From NCBI RefSeq assembly GCF_022201045.2, contig NC_068558.1:41063501-41127500 (forward strand): 64,000 nucleotides of DNA. Reading direction: 5' to 3'. Within the stretch, counting starts at the first letter, position 1, and each line of letters begins with the position of its first letter. The notes below the pieces were generated by a model, which did no database searches, had not been told where the DNA came from, and saw only the letters and a program-made list of their open reading frames with translations. A program made the position numbers and the translations under genes. Below, in pieces: positions 1 to 13,100 of this stretch. Source of the DNA: Citrus sinensis. Taxonomy: Eukaryota; Streptophyta; Magnoliopsida; Sapindales; Rutaceae.

Positions 1-780
1 TGAGGAGGTTTCTTTTGCAATATTAGTGTGGATTCTGCATTGGTATGATTTAAATTACGAACTTGCTACAATCTTTAATTAAATTGTCAAAAGTAATTTA
101 AAAAATCTTTAATTAAACCGTCATAAGTAATTTAAAAACTGACTAGATTAGAGATGGAGATTGGAGAGAGAAAAATATAATTTGAATGAGATAATAAAGA
201 GAGAAGAAATTCTATAATACATCATAAGTAATATAACTAATTGATGTATGCATGATATATGTAATTAACCTTAATATAACTAACACTTGTATGATGATAT
301 TTCAAAATAAATACACATATGTTATAAAATTATTTATTTATTATATGACTGATATTTTACTTTTGATGCATTGTACAATTTCTCAGAAGAGAGTAGTATT
401 TATTATCTCTAATTTTTTGAAATTCTAAATTTTGGAAGGATAATAGAAAGAGAAATTTTAAAATTTTTTCAACGTATAATGCCATCTATCTAATTATTAT
501 TAGTCGGTGTTCCACGTTAAATACTTAAATTGTAATATAGAACCTCTGGACCTTACTGTATAATGTACTGTATAATTTCCTGATCACACACTTTCTCAGT
601 TGCAAAAGAGGTGGGCTTATGAGTTCCTTACGGGGATTTAGTGTGAATCCAAGCAAAGCCCATATAGATTTTTCCGGTTAACCGCTATGGCATCCTAGTT
701 TCAAACTCAGTACTAAATTTACAGATCCATTTAAAACCCCCACATCAGTCTCTCACCGTCTCAAGTCTCAAACAAAAAAC
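1..780. other. Intergenic and promoter region upstream of the F-box gene
   Basis: AT-rich sequence with no convincing coding exon on either strand. The last 100 bases or so are pyrimidine-rich and A-rich, as expected for a plant 5' leader before the ATG at 814. I see no repeat with clear ends. Confidence 0.5.
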
Positions 781-813
781 CTGACCGGAACCCAAACCGC
801 CAAATCCGATTCG

Positions 814-3140
814 ATGGTGGACTGTGCTAAAACCTTTAAAATTCCAAGACTGACATGCGGTAAAGGAGATGGTGATAGACTTAGCAATCTTCCAGAGCAC
901 ATCATTCATCACATATTCTCGTCCATGGAAACAGTTGATGTTGTTAGAGCAAGCGCTGTTTCGCGAAGATGGAGGTACTTGTGGCTTTCCGTTCCTTATT
1001 TGAGTTTCAACTCTGAAACAATTTGGTCAGACCCGGAACGAAGATGGTCTCGTAGGACAATCAATGATAAGTTCAAAGATTTTGTCAACTGGGTAATATT
1101 TTCTCAAAATGGGTCTGTTAATATTAAAAGATTTAGTCTTTACTGCCGGCAGTATTTAACAAGTTACGATAACGATAGAACGATTTACAGATGGGTTTCT
1201 GCTATGGCACGACGAAACGTGCAAGTGCTTGATCTGACTGTAACTTCACTATACCCATTTGAGTTTGACTTGCCACATAGTCTTGTAACTTGTGATTCAT
1301 TGGTGGAACTGAAGTTGAGTTTGAGCTTTCATGTTCACCGATGTTTTTTAAAGCTGCCTACTACTGCTGGTTTTATTGGGCTCAAATCTCTTGATTTACA
1401 AAGTGTTGCGTTGGATCATAATTTGTTTCCTGAATTTATTTCAAATCTTCCCCTGCTTGAGAATTTGTGTATGGTGTCATGTGATTTTCCTGAATTGGAG
1501 ATTCTTGACATTTCTTCCACTAATTTGAAGAATTTGGCTCTGGAATCCATTGCTGGCAATGATAATGCTGGCGATGATAATGCTGGCAACTACAAGCTTA
1601 AGATTGCTTGTCCAAATCTCGTGTCTTTTAATTGTATAGCTTTAGCTCCATGGTTACCTCACTTTGCCTTTGAGAGCTTAAACTCCTTGCAAAATGCATT
1701 CATTGACCTGGATGACTACAACGATGAAGACATGGAGAACGAAAGATGTCACGTTTTATCTACAATCTTCAATGACTTTCGTGAAGTTAAAGTTTTGAAA
1801 TTATCGGAAGTCATTGTTCTCAGGGTATGATTTCATATACATTCATTGCACCAAATCATGATTCTGCCAGAACTTGTATACACTTTTTTATTTTGACATT
1901 AGAAATGAAGTAAACTGAATCTACGTTCTTTGTTTGGCAAAATAAGAATTCTATTGATTATGGAACCTTCCAAAATGCTAATTTGTTCTTTAGACTATGT
2001 ATAAGCCATTGTGACATTGTATGAAGTCTCATTTATCTGAGTAATCAATTGTTATTGATGTCAAAAACTAGAACTCATTGGTGACTTGAGTTTATGTATA
2101 TTATCATTTGTTAGATTTTTTGTGTGATTATTGCACTTAACTTGACTAATATATTCTCTTTCTTTTGGCCATTGTTCCTTCAGGTTCTAGATCCTGATAT
2201 TGGTCCCGAAGAACGGCCGCTTCTTTCCACTTCATTCAATAATTTGAAGTCCTTAATACTTTCTGCGGGGCCGGCTGCATGTCTCATGCCATCAATGCTT
2301 AGGTTGCTCAACTGCTCTCCAAATCTAGAAGCTCTTGCAATATATTCTCCTAAGGTAATCTTAACACCAAAAACTATTCCATTTGTTAGATACCGTTGCT
2401 TCTATCCATTTTTTTTTTAAAATCATATCCCCCATTTATGTACTAAAATTTTAATCTTGTTAAAGTGCAACCGGGCTTTGCTTAAATTAGCGCAATAGAG
2501 TGGAAAGTATTTGTGATATATTATGTTGACCGCTTAGAGCTTAAAGTAAATGTAAATCTTGTGGCCTCTTGGTTGTCCCCATGCTATTGCTTGTTGAACA
2601 GATGGTTGAATTTAGAGTCAATCAATCAGTTGTGTTCTTCTAAGGTTTGTGCAAGTTTTGTACAAGAGCAAAGTTTAGAATTTTTTTAGTTTGTGAAAAT
2701 GATATAGCTTTTTCTAATTCATCTTACTCTATTCTTTGCTTAAAAATGAATTCTCCTCTTGATTTGATTCCTTGACTGCATTTCGGTCTGTTTTCTCTTG
2801 GCAGCATGAGCGTGGAACTAATTTTTATAGGAAAACACCGAACAAGGCTGCTATTTCATGTTTGACAAATCATCTCAAGACAGTTGAAATAAAACATTTT
2901 TGCGGTTATGCGAATCAACTTGAAATTGTGAGGTTTCTTCTAAAGAATGGACATGTATTGCAGAGAATGAGTATTAGATTGGCGGCAGGTGTTGAGAACC
3001 AAGGGAAGATAATCTCGAGGATAATGAAGTTTCGGAGATCATCTTCAAGTGTTGTGCTGGAATTCCTAGATCCTAAGCCAGTTAATGAATTTTCAGATTA
3101 TTTATTTGATGGTGAGCAAAAGAACTATAATTATGTTTAA
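814..3140 (+). CDS. F-box/LRR (FBD-like) protein, 3 exons, about 505 aa
   Basis: Predicted exons are 814-1824, 2184-2354 and 2805-3140, all joined in phase 0 with GT..AG borders. Residues about 23-65 form an N-terminal F-box (LSNLPEHIIHHIFSSM, then VSRRWRYLW), the part that binds SKP1 in SCF ubiquitin ligases. Degenerate leucine-rich repeats follow (LDLTVTSL, LKSLDLQSVAL, LPLLENLCMVSCDF), as in plant F-box/LRR proteins that select substrates for ubiquitination. The C-terminal part (HLKTVEIKHFCGYANQLEIVRFLLKNGHVLQRM) matches the usual FBD-type ending, so the protein looks complete. A short repetitive stretch (NAGDDNAGN, near residue 250) is oddly hydrophilic for an LRR. Family is certain enough; the substrate cannot be predicted, because this family is large and fast-evolving. 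Confidence 0.88.
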
Positions 3141-4624
3141 ATTAAAAAAAAATGGTTTAAGTGTATGTTCGAATTAAATAGTCTTTTGGATTTGTAGAAA
3201 CTGAAAGGAGTACAGTGCCAGTCACTGTGGCAGCCTTATGTTTTGTTTGAAACAACTAAGAAGCTTCTGAATTGTTATGTAGCTCAATTCTGAATTATTC
3301 AGTGTATTACACGCAATACTTATGTTCCATTTGTCATATTTTATTTTGGCATTATGATTGTTTTGACTTGATTAATATTGATTATAATTTGTGTAACATT
3401 TATCTTCCATATGTAGAATTATACTTTATATAGCTAAGACCTGAGTAGATGACACTGCCTGCGTACGTCTTCAGGACCCGGTCATAAACTGTTTATCTCT
3501 GCGTCTGTCTGGCATCCCATCCACGTATGACCTGTCGGCTTTTTGCCCACAAGCATGCAGTGTGTATGAATTGCAGTCCTTGTACGGACGACGTGTCATC
3601 GATAAAACACGAGTTCTGTTCTTTTTTATCTTTAGTTTAGATTACATTTTGCAAAACTAATAAACGATAGAGCTCCTAGTAAGGTCAATAGTTAACTGCG
3701 AACCCAGAAGATCGGAATGCTATACCTTTCAAACATGCATTTCAAAGCCATCTGCGGTAATGGAAAACAAGCATTTCAAACTCGCTGTTAAACAATGATA
3801 AAAGTAATTTTTAATCCTGAGTTTTAATTCCAAGCATGAAGCTGATTCATAAACAAAAAGACATTAAGTAAGTAGGGGCGAAAGCTGAAAACTTTGGTTA
3901 CGGGGATCGGAGTGAATAATGTATATATCGTTTAGAGTTAATTTTTTAACTTCTATTTTAATTTAGGGGATATCATGAATATTTAAAAAAAAAATTGAAA
4001 TTTTTACAAGAGTCATAACCCACTATAGTCTCCATTAAGATCCGCCCTCCCGACTTTCGGTACTTTATTAAAGCATAGGATAAATCTTTACAATATTATA
4101 AATAGATTTTATAAAAGCAGTCCATATATAGAAGTCCTTCTACACTCGAATTAAATAAAAATAACGTACGACTAACAATTTAAGAGCCTCTTTTATTTTC
4201 CATGCATGATTATAAATAACGTCACTTTTAAGGATTTTTACAAATTTTAATTATGATCATAACTTTTGTCCTCATACAATAACGGTGTCCATTGTCCACA
4301 TGTCAAAAGTTCATCAATATAACATAACCTAATTAAAATTCGTGACAAAATCCAAAGGAAAGAAAGCGTGGAGTAATATATATAAGTATAACAAAGGCAT
4401 TGAGCATACACCAGGTGTAATTTGCATTGCATGGCCACCCTTACGTGGCAGTTCCGCCGATTAACACATCTTTAAAAGTTAAAGCCCCCCTGCTCTCTCC
4501 TTATTAAGGGCGTTTCAACACAACACTCATCAATGCAAGCAGAGAGAGAGTGAAGGAAAAATTAAGAAACCAATATTAATATTGTCACTTGGAAGAAAGA
4601 AACAATCATTACATATATAATACG
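3141..4624. other. Intergenic region between the F-box and DUF639 genes
   Basis: Holds the 3' flank of the F-box gene and the promoter and leader of the DUF639 gene. A stretch at about 3440-3620 is clearly richer in G+C than its surroundings but has no open frame I can assign. The leader just before 4625 has a GA-rich run (about 4541-4555). No repeat with definable ends was seen. Confidence 0.4.
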
Positions 4625-7600
4625 ATGGATACTAAGAACAACAGGAAGCATTTGTCCTCCATTGCCAACGACGTCGTTCACAGATGTGCATTGTACGGAT
4701 CTCTCTCTCTCTCTCCTTTTCTTTTTCTCCCCCATCACTTTGTTTTCTTTATATATACGAATGTATGTAGAACGTAGTAGGTTTTGTATAAATATCTGTT
4801 GCACACATTATTTGATATGCATTTAAATATAATTAATGGTAATTGAGATGACACACAAAGACAATGCAAAAAAAGAAAAAAAGAAAAAAAGAGTGAGTAA
4901 ATTTATGAAATTTGCCTTGATCCAGTTAATTTGTATGCATTTAGCTGACTGTAAGGTGGTTTCGAGTGTGTTTTTGTTTGGCAACTTTTCACGCAAAAGC
5001 ACTTTTGGGAAGCACTTTATGTAATGTAAGTGCCTCTAAAAACTGTTTTATGTATTACTGCCAAATCCAGTGCTGAGGTTACAATGGGAGGGTCGGTTTT
5101 ATACCTGTTCTTAGAGATTTAATTTCAATAGGAGATTGAAATATATATGAGAATTATGTTATTAGCAGACTTAATTCTTTTGCAGGAATTCATTCCATCG
5201 TAGACCACTCAAATGAATTTGGTCGATTGAGATTATTTGAGTGCATGCTTCAAAACTGGAGCATTAATTCTTTGACATAAATGGGCTTTAACATAAGGCG
5301 CGTTCGCTTATTCCACTTATTCAAGAAGTTGGCACTCAATTTTTTATTACTAGCCTTTAGATGGCCAGCAGCCTTTTGTAGCCCTTTCTAGTTTCTACTA
5401 AAGTGGTTATGTGCAATAGTTCTATTCTGGGTTGCAAAATTATTGTGTCAGTAGAATCCACATACATCATGTACTTTTCTGTATTTAATTTCAAGAGGCT
5501 TAGTTATATCATAGTTTTAGGATTAAAATATGTCTGTCCATTACCATGTTATTAGATTTTTTTTTTCCTAAATTAGTTGGACACATTATTGGATTGCTCA
5601 ATAAAGGAAAGCATTTGGCAAATACTTGGTTTGATATAAACATATAGTTGCAGTAAAGCACATTAGCTTGTGCGTCCTGAAATTCTTGCAGGCAAGTAAA
5701 GGCTTCTGATGATTCGTTGGTGGAGGGTTTTGAAGCAGAATGGAAGCCTGAAATCGGACAGTATTCGAAGAAATTTGTGGAATATTGCAGTGTAAAGGCT
5801 CTTACTAACATGTGTCAGAGCATAGAAGAAAAGATTAGTGATGGATCATTTAGTCGACTCACATTTGACATGATGCTTGCCTGGGAAATGCCTAGTGCCG
5901 CTGATGAGGAGTCTCATACTGTAAGCAATCATCATAATACTGATATCCTATATTTATTTCATGGTCCACCAAATCATTATGATATTATCCCAATTTTGGT
6001 GTGCCTCTCTGCTTTTCAAGTTGCTTCTTCTATTTCTTTTTCATTATACATTCTCTGGTTCTCATCAGTTTTCGCTCCTATTCAAAGAAGCATGAATTCT
6101 CTCACTTATCTGCTGAATCTGTTTTAATGATAGGTCAATGGATTTTTATTCCTCTCTGTGGTTACTACTATTTCGGTCTTGTGCAGGAGTGCATGGGAAA
6201 GGAGAATGAGGATAGAAAGGCTGTAAAATTCACTTCAGATCATGATGAAATTCCCCTCTTCTATACAGACATCATGCCTCTTCTAGTAAGAGAGAGTGTC
6301 TCTTTCTGATCATTTGAGTGCTAATGTACCGACCAAGCATTAGCCTTCACTGAAACTCGTATATCATTTCATGAACATTGATTAATTGTTATTTTTGCTA
6401 ACTACTCTATGAGATCTGATCAAATTAGATATATAAATGTTGCGATTGATCTTGGATTTGCTTCATATTTGGCCGTCAATTATATTTTACTCTTCGTTTT
6501 TATATTTGTTTGGTTTGATAATTTACCCTCTGGCCCATATATATGATGGTAGGTCAATAATGAACTGAGTGTTGGAGAAGATGCATTTGTATGGATGGGA
6601 TCCTTAGTTCCTCTAGTTTCAGATGTTATTAATGGGAGATTTACGTATGAAATTCTGACAGCGCCAACAGGAAGCCGGCTCCATTCTCCAGCATACGATA
6701 TATTTCTAAAGGAGATGGACAAGTAATTCTTCCACTTCTTCCATGCAGCAATTTTACCACTCAGAAAGTTTAAGTGCCGTTTGGTTTTGTGACATGCAAA
6801 TTATCATGGAACACTCGAAATGAGTTGTTCTTAACAATTTCTAGAATTTGCAAACTCACTAACTATCTCTGAAAATGCAGAAGCATTATTACCCCTTATT
6901 GATAACAATATCTGTGCTCGGCTTGTTTGGGTGCTTTCAGCCGTTTTTCATTTTCTTTTGGAAATCTTGATTTCATAGATGCGTAAAAAATTTGCAAAAA
7001 CAAGCAACTCCAAAGGGTGTTGAGCTGGCTGACGATGAATTTATACTGCATGTGGAAGGAACTGCAAGCACACAGAGAGTAGTGCGCCATATTGGGAAAA
7101 CAAGTTGGCCTGGTATGTCTTTAGTTTGAGGTCTTACATCTTTCTAACTGCTGTAGAAATTGTTACTTGGATTTTACTAATCATAATTGTTGTCTCTAGG
7201 TAGGCTCACACTGACAAATTATGCACTCTACTTCGAGGCTTCAGGAGTAATAGCATATGAAGATGCACTAAAGATTGGCCTCTTGAAGGATGCTGAACTA
7301 TCTGTTAAACCAACTGCCACAGGTCCATGGGGTGCTCCGCTTTTTGACAAGGCAATTGTAGTCGAGTCCCCTGGACAGTAAGCATAGTTTCACTTATATG
7401 AAATTACTGGAGTTATTAGCATCGTTATTCTTATTTTAAAAATTGTTAAATGCTTGGTAGTTATCCCATAAGCTAGATTTTAAATGCATAACATACAAGG
7501 CAGACATCAGAAAGCATTCTGATTCGTTTATTAAAGTTTGTCTTTTATTAAGCTAAAGATATTTATGCTGCTAGATTTTTCTAATTTGGTTGTAGATGTT

Positions 7601-9449
7601 GGTTAGTTATACTGTCAAATGAGCAAATCTCATGGATATTTCATAGTGTGGTTATGCCATTGTCTTTTGCCCTTCACTTTTCTAGATCTGAGGGAATTGT
7701 GCTGGAGTTTCCAGAGATAACTAGCTCGACAAGGCGTGATCATTGGCTGGCCCTCACAAAGGAGATAATCTTAATGCACAAATTCCTATCAAAATTCAAG
7801 GTGGAATGTCCAATACAGGCATGGGAGATGAATGCAAGGACAATACTTTGCATCATAAGACTCCATGCAGCAAGAGAAATGCTGAGGATATTGCCCCCAG
7901 ATCCCACAAAATTCTTGATTTTTGCTTTGTACGATGAGTTACCAAAGGGAGACTACGTGCTAGAAGAGCTTGCTGAGAGTCTGAAGAAAGTTGATTGTGG
8001 ACATCCTTCCAGTGCTAGCTCAATTCTGAGATGTATGAACCTGTCAATTGCCACAAGTGGAGAAGTAAGAGAAGGAAAAGAACTGGAGGAACATAAACAT
8101 ATAAGTGATGAAAGCTGTTCATCACTGGAAACTGCCATCAATCAATCTAAAGAGGAAGCAAAGGCAGTTGAAATTGCTAAGTCTACCACTGAGGGCCTGA
8201 AAGAGGAAGGGATCAGTGATAGCATCCTTGTTCTCTTGGTATGTTTTTACTTCCAAATTATTGTTTATGCTGCTGATTTTATATTGACAGAATAAGTAAT
8301 GATATCTCAACAAATCATGATATTGAGAGCTTGTTTGACATTTATCAAGCACAGCAAAGAAATTGAATTTTATGAAATTCCTATAGCACCCTATAATTTG
8401 TACCAAAAAATCTCTGCACCTTTGGCGTGCTGTATGGCATGGGAGGATAGCTGTCTCAGAGAGGTTACTGTTATTTACTTTATTTGGTTTTGTAGTATTG
8501 ATGTTAAGTTTGATTTAATAATGTAGGAGCTACTAAAGCCACTTAAAAGTGTTTTACCCTGGATTCGAGAAGTTGTTTCATGGGAAAAACCAGCAACCAC
8601 CCTCACTGTGATTGCTACAACTCTACTAATAGTGTACAAGTAAGTCAGTGCTCCCTCGTAATTTTCTTATATACGGAAAATTTTTTGAAAGTGCATGTTG
8701 ATCAAGAACGACTTCATTACTTGGCCTAGTAATGTGTAAACTTTGCAAACGACTAGTAAACTATATAATGGCAATGTAGGGAGTGGGTAGGCCAGGCTAT
8801 AGCTGCTTGTTTGCTCACCATCGTGGTGAAGATGCTTCAGGCAAGAAAAAAAAGGTTGACAGACAAATGCAATGAGATAGTAGTATGCACTACTTCAGAT
8901 CAGAGCACCGTGGAGAGCATTGTGTCGGCTCAATACAGTTTGATAACTATTCATGAGATGTTGCAGGCAGCAAACATTATGATTTTGAAGATATGGTCGA
9001 TATTAATTTCAAAGGCCCGCAAGGTACTCATTTTGATAACCTATGCTTTCAGCTTAGCAATTAAATATCGTTTTCAATCAATATTGCTTATTCGTCGTTA
9101 GCTGAAGTTCGTTTACCTACTACATTTGTTCAATGTCTTCGATTATTGAGAGAGTCCTAGTTGCATTTCCAAATTGTTCTAAATCCTCGTTTCATTTAAT
9201 GGATTGCAGCATGCGGACACGGTAATGGTGGCATTGACTGGGTTAGCAATAGTATTAGCGGTTGTTCCATTCAAGTATATTGTTATGGGAGGTGTGCTGT
9301 ACGGCTTCATTATGAACTCGAAGCCAATGAAGTACCTGGGAAACAAGTCAGACGACCAAAGCGGCAACAGACGTCTAAAAGAATGGTGGGAGTCAATCCC
9401 TATTATTCCTGTTCGCGTCGTGGACAAGCTGCCTGAGTGCCCAAAATAA
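4625..9449 (+). CDS. DUF639 family protein, 10 exons, about 675 aa
   Basis: Exons by phase and splice borders: 4625-4692, 5692-5920, 6187-6285, 6553-6722, 6979-7112, 7200-7377, 7686-8238, 8527-8639, 8780-9023, 9210-9449. The product starts MDTKNNRKHLSSIANDVV and continues LVEGFEAEWKPEIGQYSKKFVEYCS, the usual opening of plant DUF639 proteins. The central part (RLTLTNYALYFEASGVIAYE) resembles the GRAM/PH-like region of this family. The C-terminal third has hydrophobic segments likely to cross a membrane (TTLTVIATTLLIVY, then QAIAACLLTIVVKML, and VMVALTGLAIVLAVVPFKYIV). The family is conserved in plants but has no settled biochemical role; Arabidopsis At5g23390 is a likely relative. Length is normal for the family, with no broken exon. 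Confidence 0.9.
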
Positions 9450-9955
9450 TGTGTCGGCTCCTGCACAATCACAGTTGCCTAAATCCTCTGTTTCTGAACT
9501 TTTGTTATCAACTTACTGCACGATATACACTTCTGAGTTTGCTTTTGCCATCAGAGTAAAACTGCATCTGAAACACAGCATACACTTAAATGCTCATTAC
9601 AAATTTGGAGAAAAGCACAAGTAGAAAAGGATTGAAGACATTCAGTAAAGTTGAAATTCGGCATTTTCTTTAATTCTTGTTATGAACAAGTTTCTGAATT
9701 ATTTGTTCTCTTGATGTAAAATAGCATATTGCTGGGAGTAATGAAGATGCGACTGTGCTTTTCCTATTAGCATGTTAATAAAAGCAAAATGGAAAATTAT
9801 TAGTTACGTCCTCTCGTTTTGCTGCTTATTGAGCTAACATGTAACTTCTACCCAACGGATGCATGTACGATGGATGTACCAACCTAATCATTTCTTTCTC
9901 ATTAAATCTGTTAAAACAGAAAAAGTCCCGACATCATATTCTTCGCACCTTTAAA
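9450..9955. other. Intergenic region between the DUF639 and RRP6-like genes
   Basis: Short spacer holding the 3' untranslated region of the DUF639 gene (possible polyadenylation signal AATAAA at about 9778) and the distal promoter of the next gene. No coding sequence seen. Confidence 0.45.
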
Positions 9956-9956
9956 A

Positions 9957-9970
9957 ACGACACGTGTCGT
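9957..9970. promoter_or_regulatory. Palindromic G-box upstream of the RRP6-like gene
   Basis: ACGACACGTGTCGT is a perfect 14-base palindrome centred on the G-box core CACGTG, about 213 bases before the ATG at 10183. G-boxes are bound by bZIP and bHLH factors. Binding here is inferred from the sequence only. Confidence 0.5.
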
Positions 9971-10118
9971 CTCCCACTACTCGCGTGCTGGAAACTTTAA
10001 CCCACTCTGACTGCGTGACAGCAGATCATTCCCAATTCGTTTCAGTTTCACTGTCACTTTCACTACTCCTCGGGCGCCTTCCGACAAACAGAGAGAATGC
10101 AAACTTGAAAACCCCCAA

Positions 10119-10127
10119 AAACCCTAA
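10119..10127 (+). promoter_or_regulatory. Telo-box in the leader of the RRP6-like gene
   Basis: AAACCCTAA is an exact telo-box, and further CCCTAA-like units follow before the ATG. Telo-boxes are common near the start of plant genes for ribosome biogenesis and translation, which suits an exosome nuclease that processes rRNA. Confidence 0.5.
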
Positions 10128-10182
10128 CGTTCCCCCGGAGACCCTAACCCACCATAAACCCTGACTCTTAACCCTAGCCACT

Positions 10183-13100
10183 ATGAGCGACCAAGACGAG
10201 CAATCGCGGGCTCAGAAAGCCGCCCAGTTAACAAGTCCGCTCTCATCTTCTCTCTCGAACCTTTCTTCTTCTTCGAGAAGCATCCCCTCTAATCAAGATT
10301 TCCATTTCTTCTACAATTTCCCTGAATTCAATCAACCCGTCCAAGAAATCGCGAACCAATCGCAGCTCCTCCTACAATCCATCGGCTCATCGGAGATTTT
10401 TAACCAACCGATCAATTTTCCTGACGAGGTTGACATCTCGGACGCCTACGACTGGCTTGTCGACGTAAACGACAACGTTTTCGAGCGTATGGATGTTTCT
10501 TTCGACGAATTTAGTAAAGCAAGAGGGGAAAATGGGGAAGGCGATGGAAATGAAGGTGGCTTTCAGTTGGTTTATGGGAAGAACAAGAAGAAGGGCGACA
10601 TTGTGGGTGGCTCTGCCCCGGCCAGTGTGAAAGTGAAGGACAGGAAAGAGAAAAGCAAGGTGCCGTTTCATGTACCGACTATAACAAAACCGCAAGAGGA
10701 GTACAAGATCGTTGTGAACAATGCGAACCAGCCGTTTCAGCATGTTTGGTTGCAGAAGAGTGAGGACAGTGGACGCTTTATCCATCCTCTTGTAAGTTTG
10801 TTATTTTTTGAATATTTTGATATTGGATTTGACTTACTGGGTTTGTTAAATTTGTAATCTGAAAATAGTACCTTTCTTAGGGACTTTTTAGTGATCAATT
10901 ATTTCTTTCATTTTCTTTTTGGGTGGTTTGTGGTATATGTTTACGCTTATCTTGTTTGGAATTTGTGTGCAATTCTTATTATTCATGCGAGAATTTTAAC
11001 ACTCTCTCTGTTCATGTGAATGTGGTTCATGCTTGCCAAAAATATACCAAAACACTTTTGCTTATTGCTATTGCTTTATTTGTACAGGACAATCTTTCTG
11101 TTTTGGATTTTGTTGATAAAGATATAGGGGATGTGGAAGCTGTAAAACCTCCCTCGTTGGAGCAGACACCATTCAAGCTTGTGGAAGAAGTTAAAGATTT
11201 AAAGGAGCTAGCTGCTAAATTGAAGAGCGTAGATGAGTTTGCGGTAAAGTCTGACTTCTGTGATTATGTTTTATTGATAAATAATGCCGTGGTTCAGCCT
11301 TACTGCAGTAGTTTCTTTTTTTCAGCCTTTTGATTTCTCTTTTCTGATGGGGCATTTCATATACAGAACTGAACACTGTCCTATGTAGAGGATATAGTGT
11401 AGTTAAGGCACATGTCACCGATGTCAGCTACTTCAAAATTATATAGTGCTGGATGTGGTTTAAGCCAATAAGACAAGAAAGGGGTGTGGCCGCCCATGAA
11501 GATACATACAAATATGTTAACATTCGAAACATATGCAAAGAAATGTGCCTGTAATAGTTTTCCTGTCTACGTAAAGTAGTAAACCAGCTGTCTATTTAAT
11601 CTTGATACAAGTTTTGCATGTTTAAGAAAATGATCTTTCATCTTTAACAGTGAGTCCATTTTTAGCTGTAATCCTTTTCTCAAGCATGACTTGGTTTTGC
11701 TTTCGTTTTCATCTCAACAGTAAACCTGTTTGCAACTAGAAAACATTGTAATTTTTTTGTAACTTTTCTCTAGGTCGACTTGGAACATAATCAATATCGA
11801 TCTTTCCTAGGATTGACTTGCCTGATGCAAATTTCCACCAGAACCGAAGATTTTGTGGTAGATACGTTAAAGCTTCGCGTTCAAGTTGGGCCATATCTTA
11901 GGGAAGTTTTTAAAGATCCTACCAAGAAAAAGGTTGGTCCCTTCGACATGCTCTCGCGTAGCTTTGTGATAAATCTTATTTTTTTCCCCCCAAATTATGT
12001 TAATTTTTACTTTACTAGGTGATGCATGGAGCAGATCGAGATATTGTGTGGCTTCAACGGGACTTTGGCATATATTTGTGCAATATGTTTGACACAGGAC
12101 AGGTTTTATCCCTTGAAACTCTCTTTGAAATTTGAGACTTTATTGATGATCTTGTCTGGTTTTTTGTACAATGGTTAAATTTATATTATCTTATCTGCTT
12201 TTTTGTGGTCTAATTTATGAGTGTTGATGCAAGCCTTTATTCTACTAAATTAGTTAAATTGAGTTATCTTTTGATACTGTATTTTCAATTTTGTAATTCA
12301 TCTTATGTGTTTGAGTCAAGGTTTGGCTTCAAAAAGCCTTGTCAGTTACATGTCATCTCTCCCTTAATTTTTTCAAAGTAGCTTCGCTTGTCATTTGAAC
12401 TATTTGTATCATTATTTTCAATTTTGATGTGGAACTTCCCCCATTTATTAATGTTCTTTTGGTTGTTTTTGTGTAATGCTCTTTTGTAAATTTTACTGTG
12501 GCATTTATTTTGTTTTGCATTCCAAATAATAGTGAGAATTGCTTTTTTCAGTCCTAAGTTTATTGGTTTATTGTAAATATACTGTATATTTATTTTGGTT
12601 TGCATTGGGAGATGATCGTGGGAATTTGTTTCTGTCTTTTCGTAAGGCCTCAAGAGTCTTGAAATTGGAGAGAAATAGTTTGGAGTATCTTCTACATCAC
12701 TTTTGTGGAGTTAATGCCAACAAAGAGTGAGTCCTTTTGTAAAGTACCTGATCTGTTTCTCCTTATAGTTTCCGCCCTTCATCATCCTAAGTCAACTCAT
12801 TGCAGATACCAGAATGCAGATTGGAGAGTACGTCCTCTTCCCGACGAGATGCTGAGGTACCTTTGGTTCTCTTTTTATCTTCTTTGTAACCTACTTTTCT
12901 AATAACGAGTTCTCCAAAAAAAAAAATTATGATCTGTTTGGCATGAAAATAATTACTACTATTTTAAAGTTCTTGTATTCTTTGGAAAAGCAGAAATCAT
13001 ATATCATCATTTAAGTGTTTGGGGTTTCATCTTTGCCTGTATTTTTGTAGAAACTAATAATATTTTTTTTCCGTGGCTTAGGATTTGAATTGTGGGAATA

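Noticed and set aside
8299-8526. Open frame just before DUF639 exon 8
   Set aside because: Splice borders at 8238 and 8527 join the flanking exons in phase; this sequence is intron.
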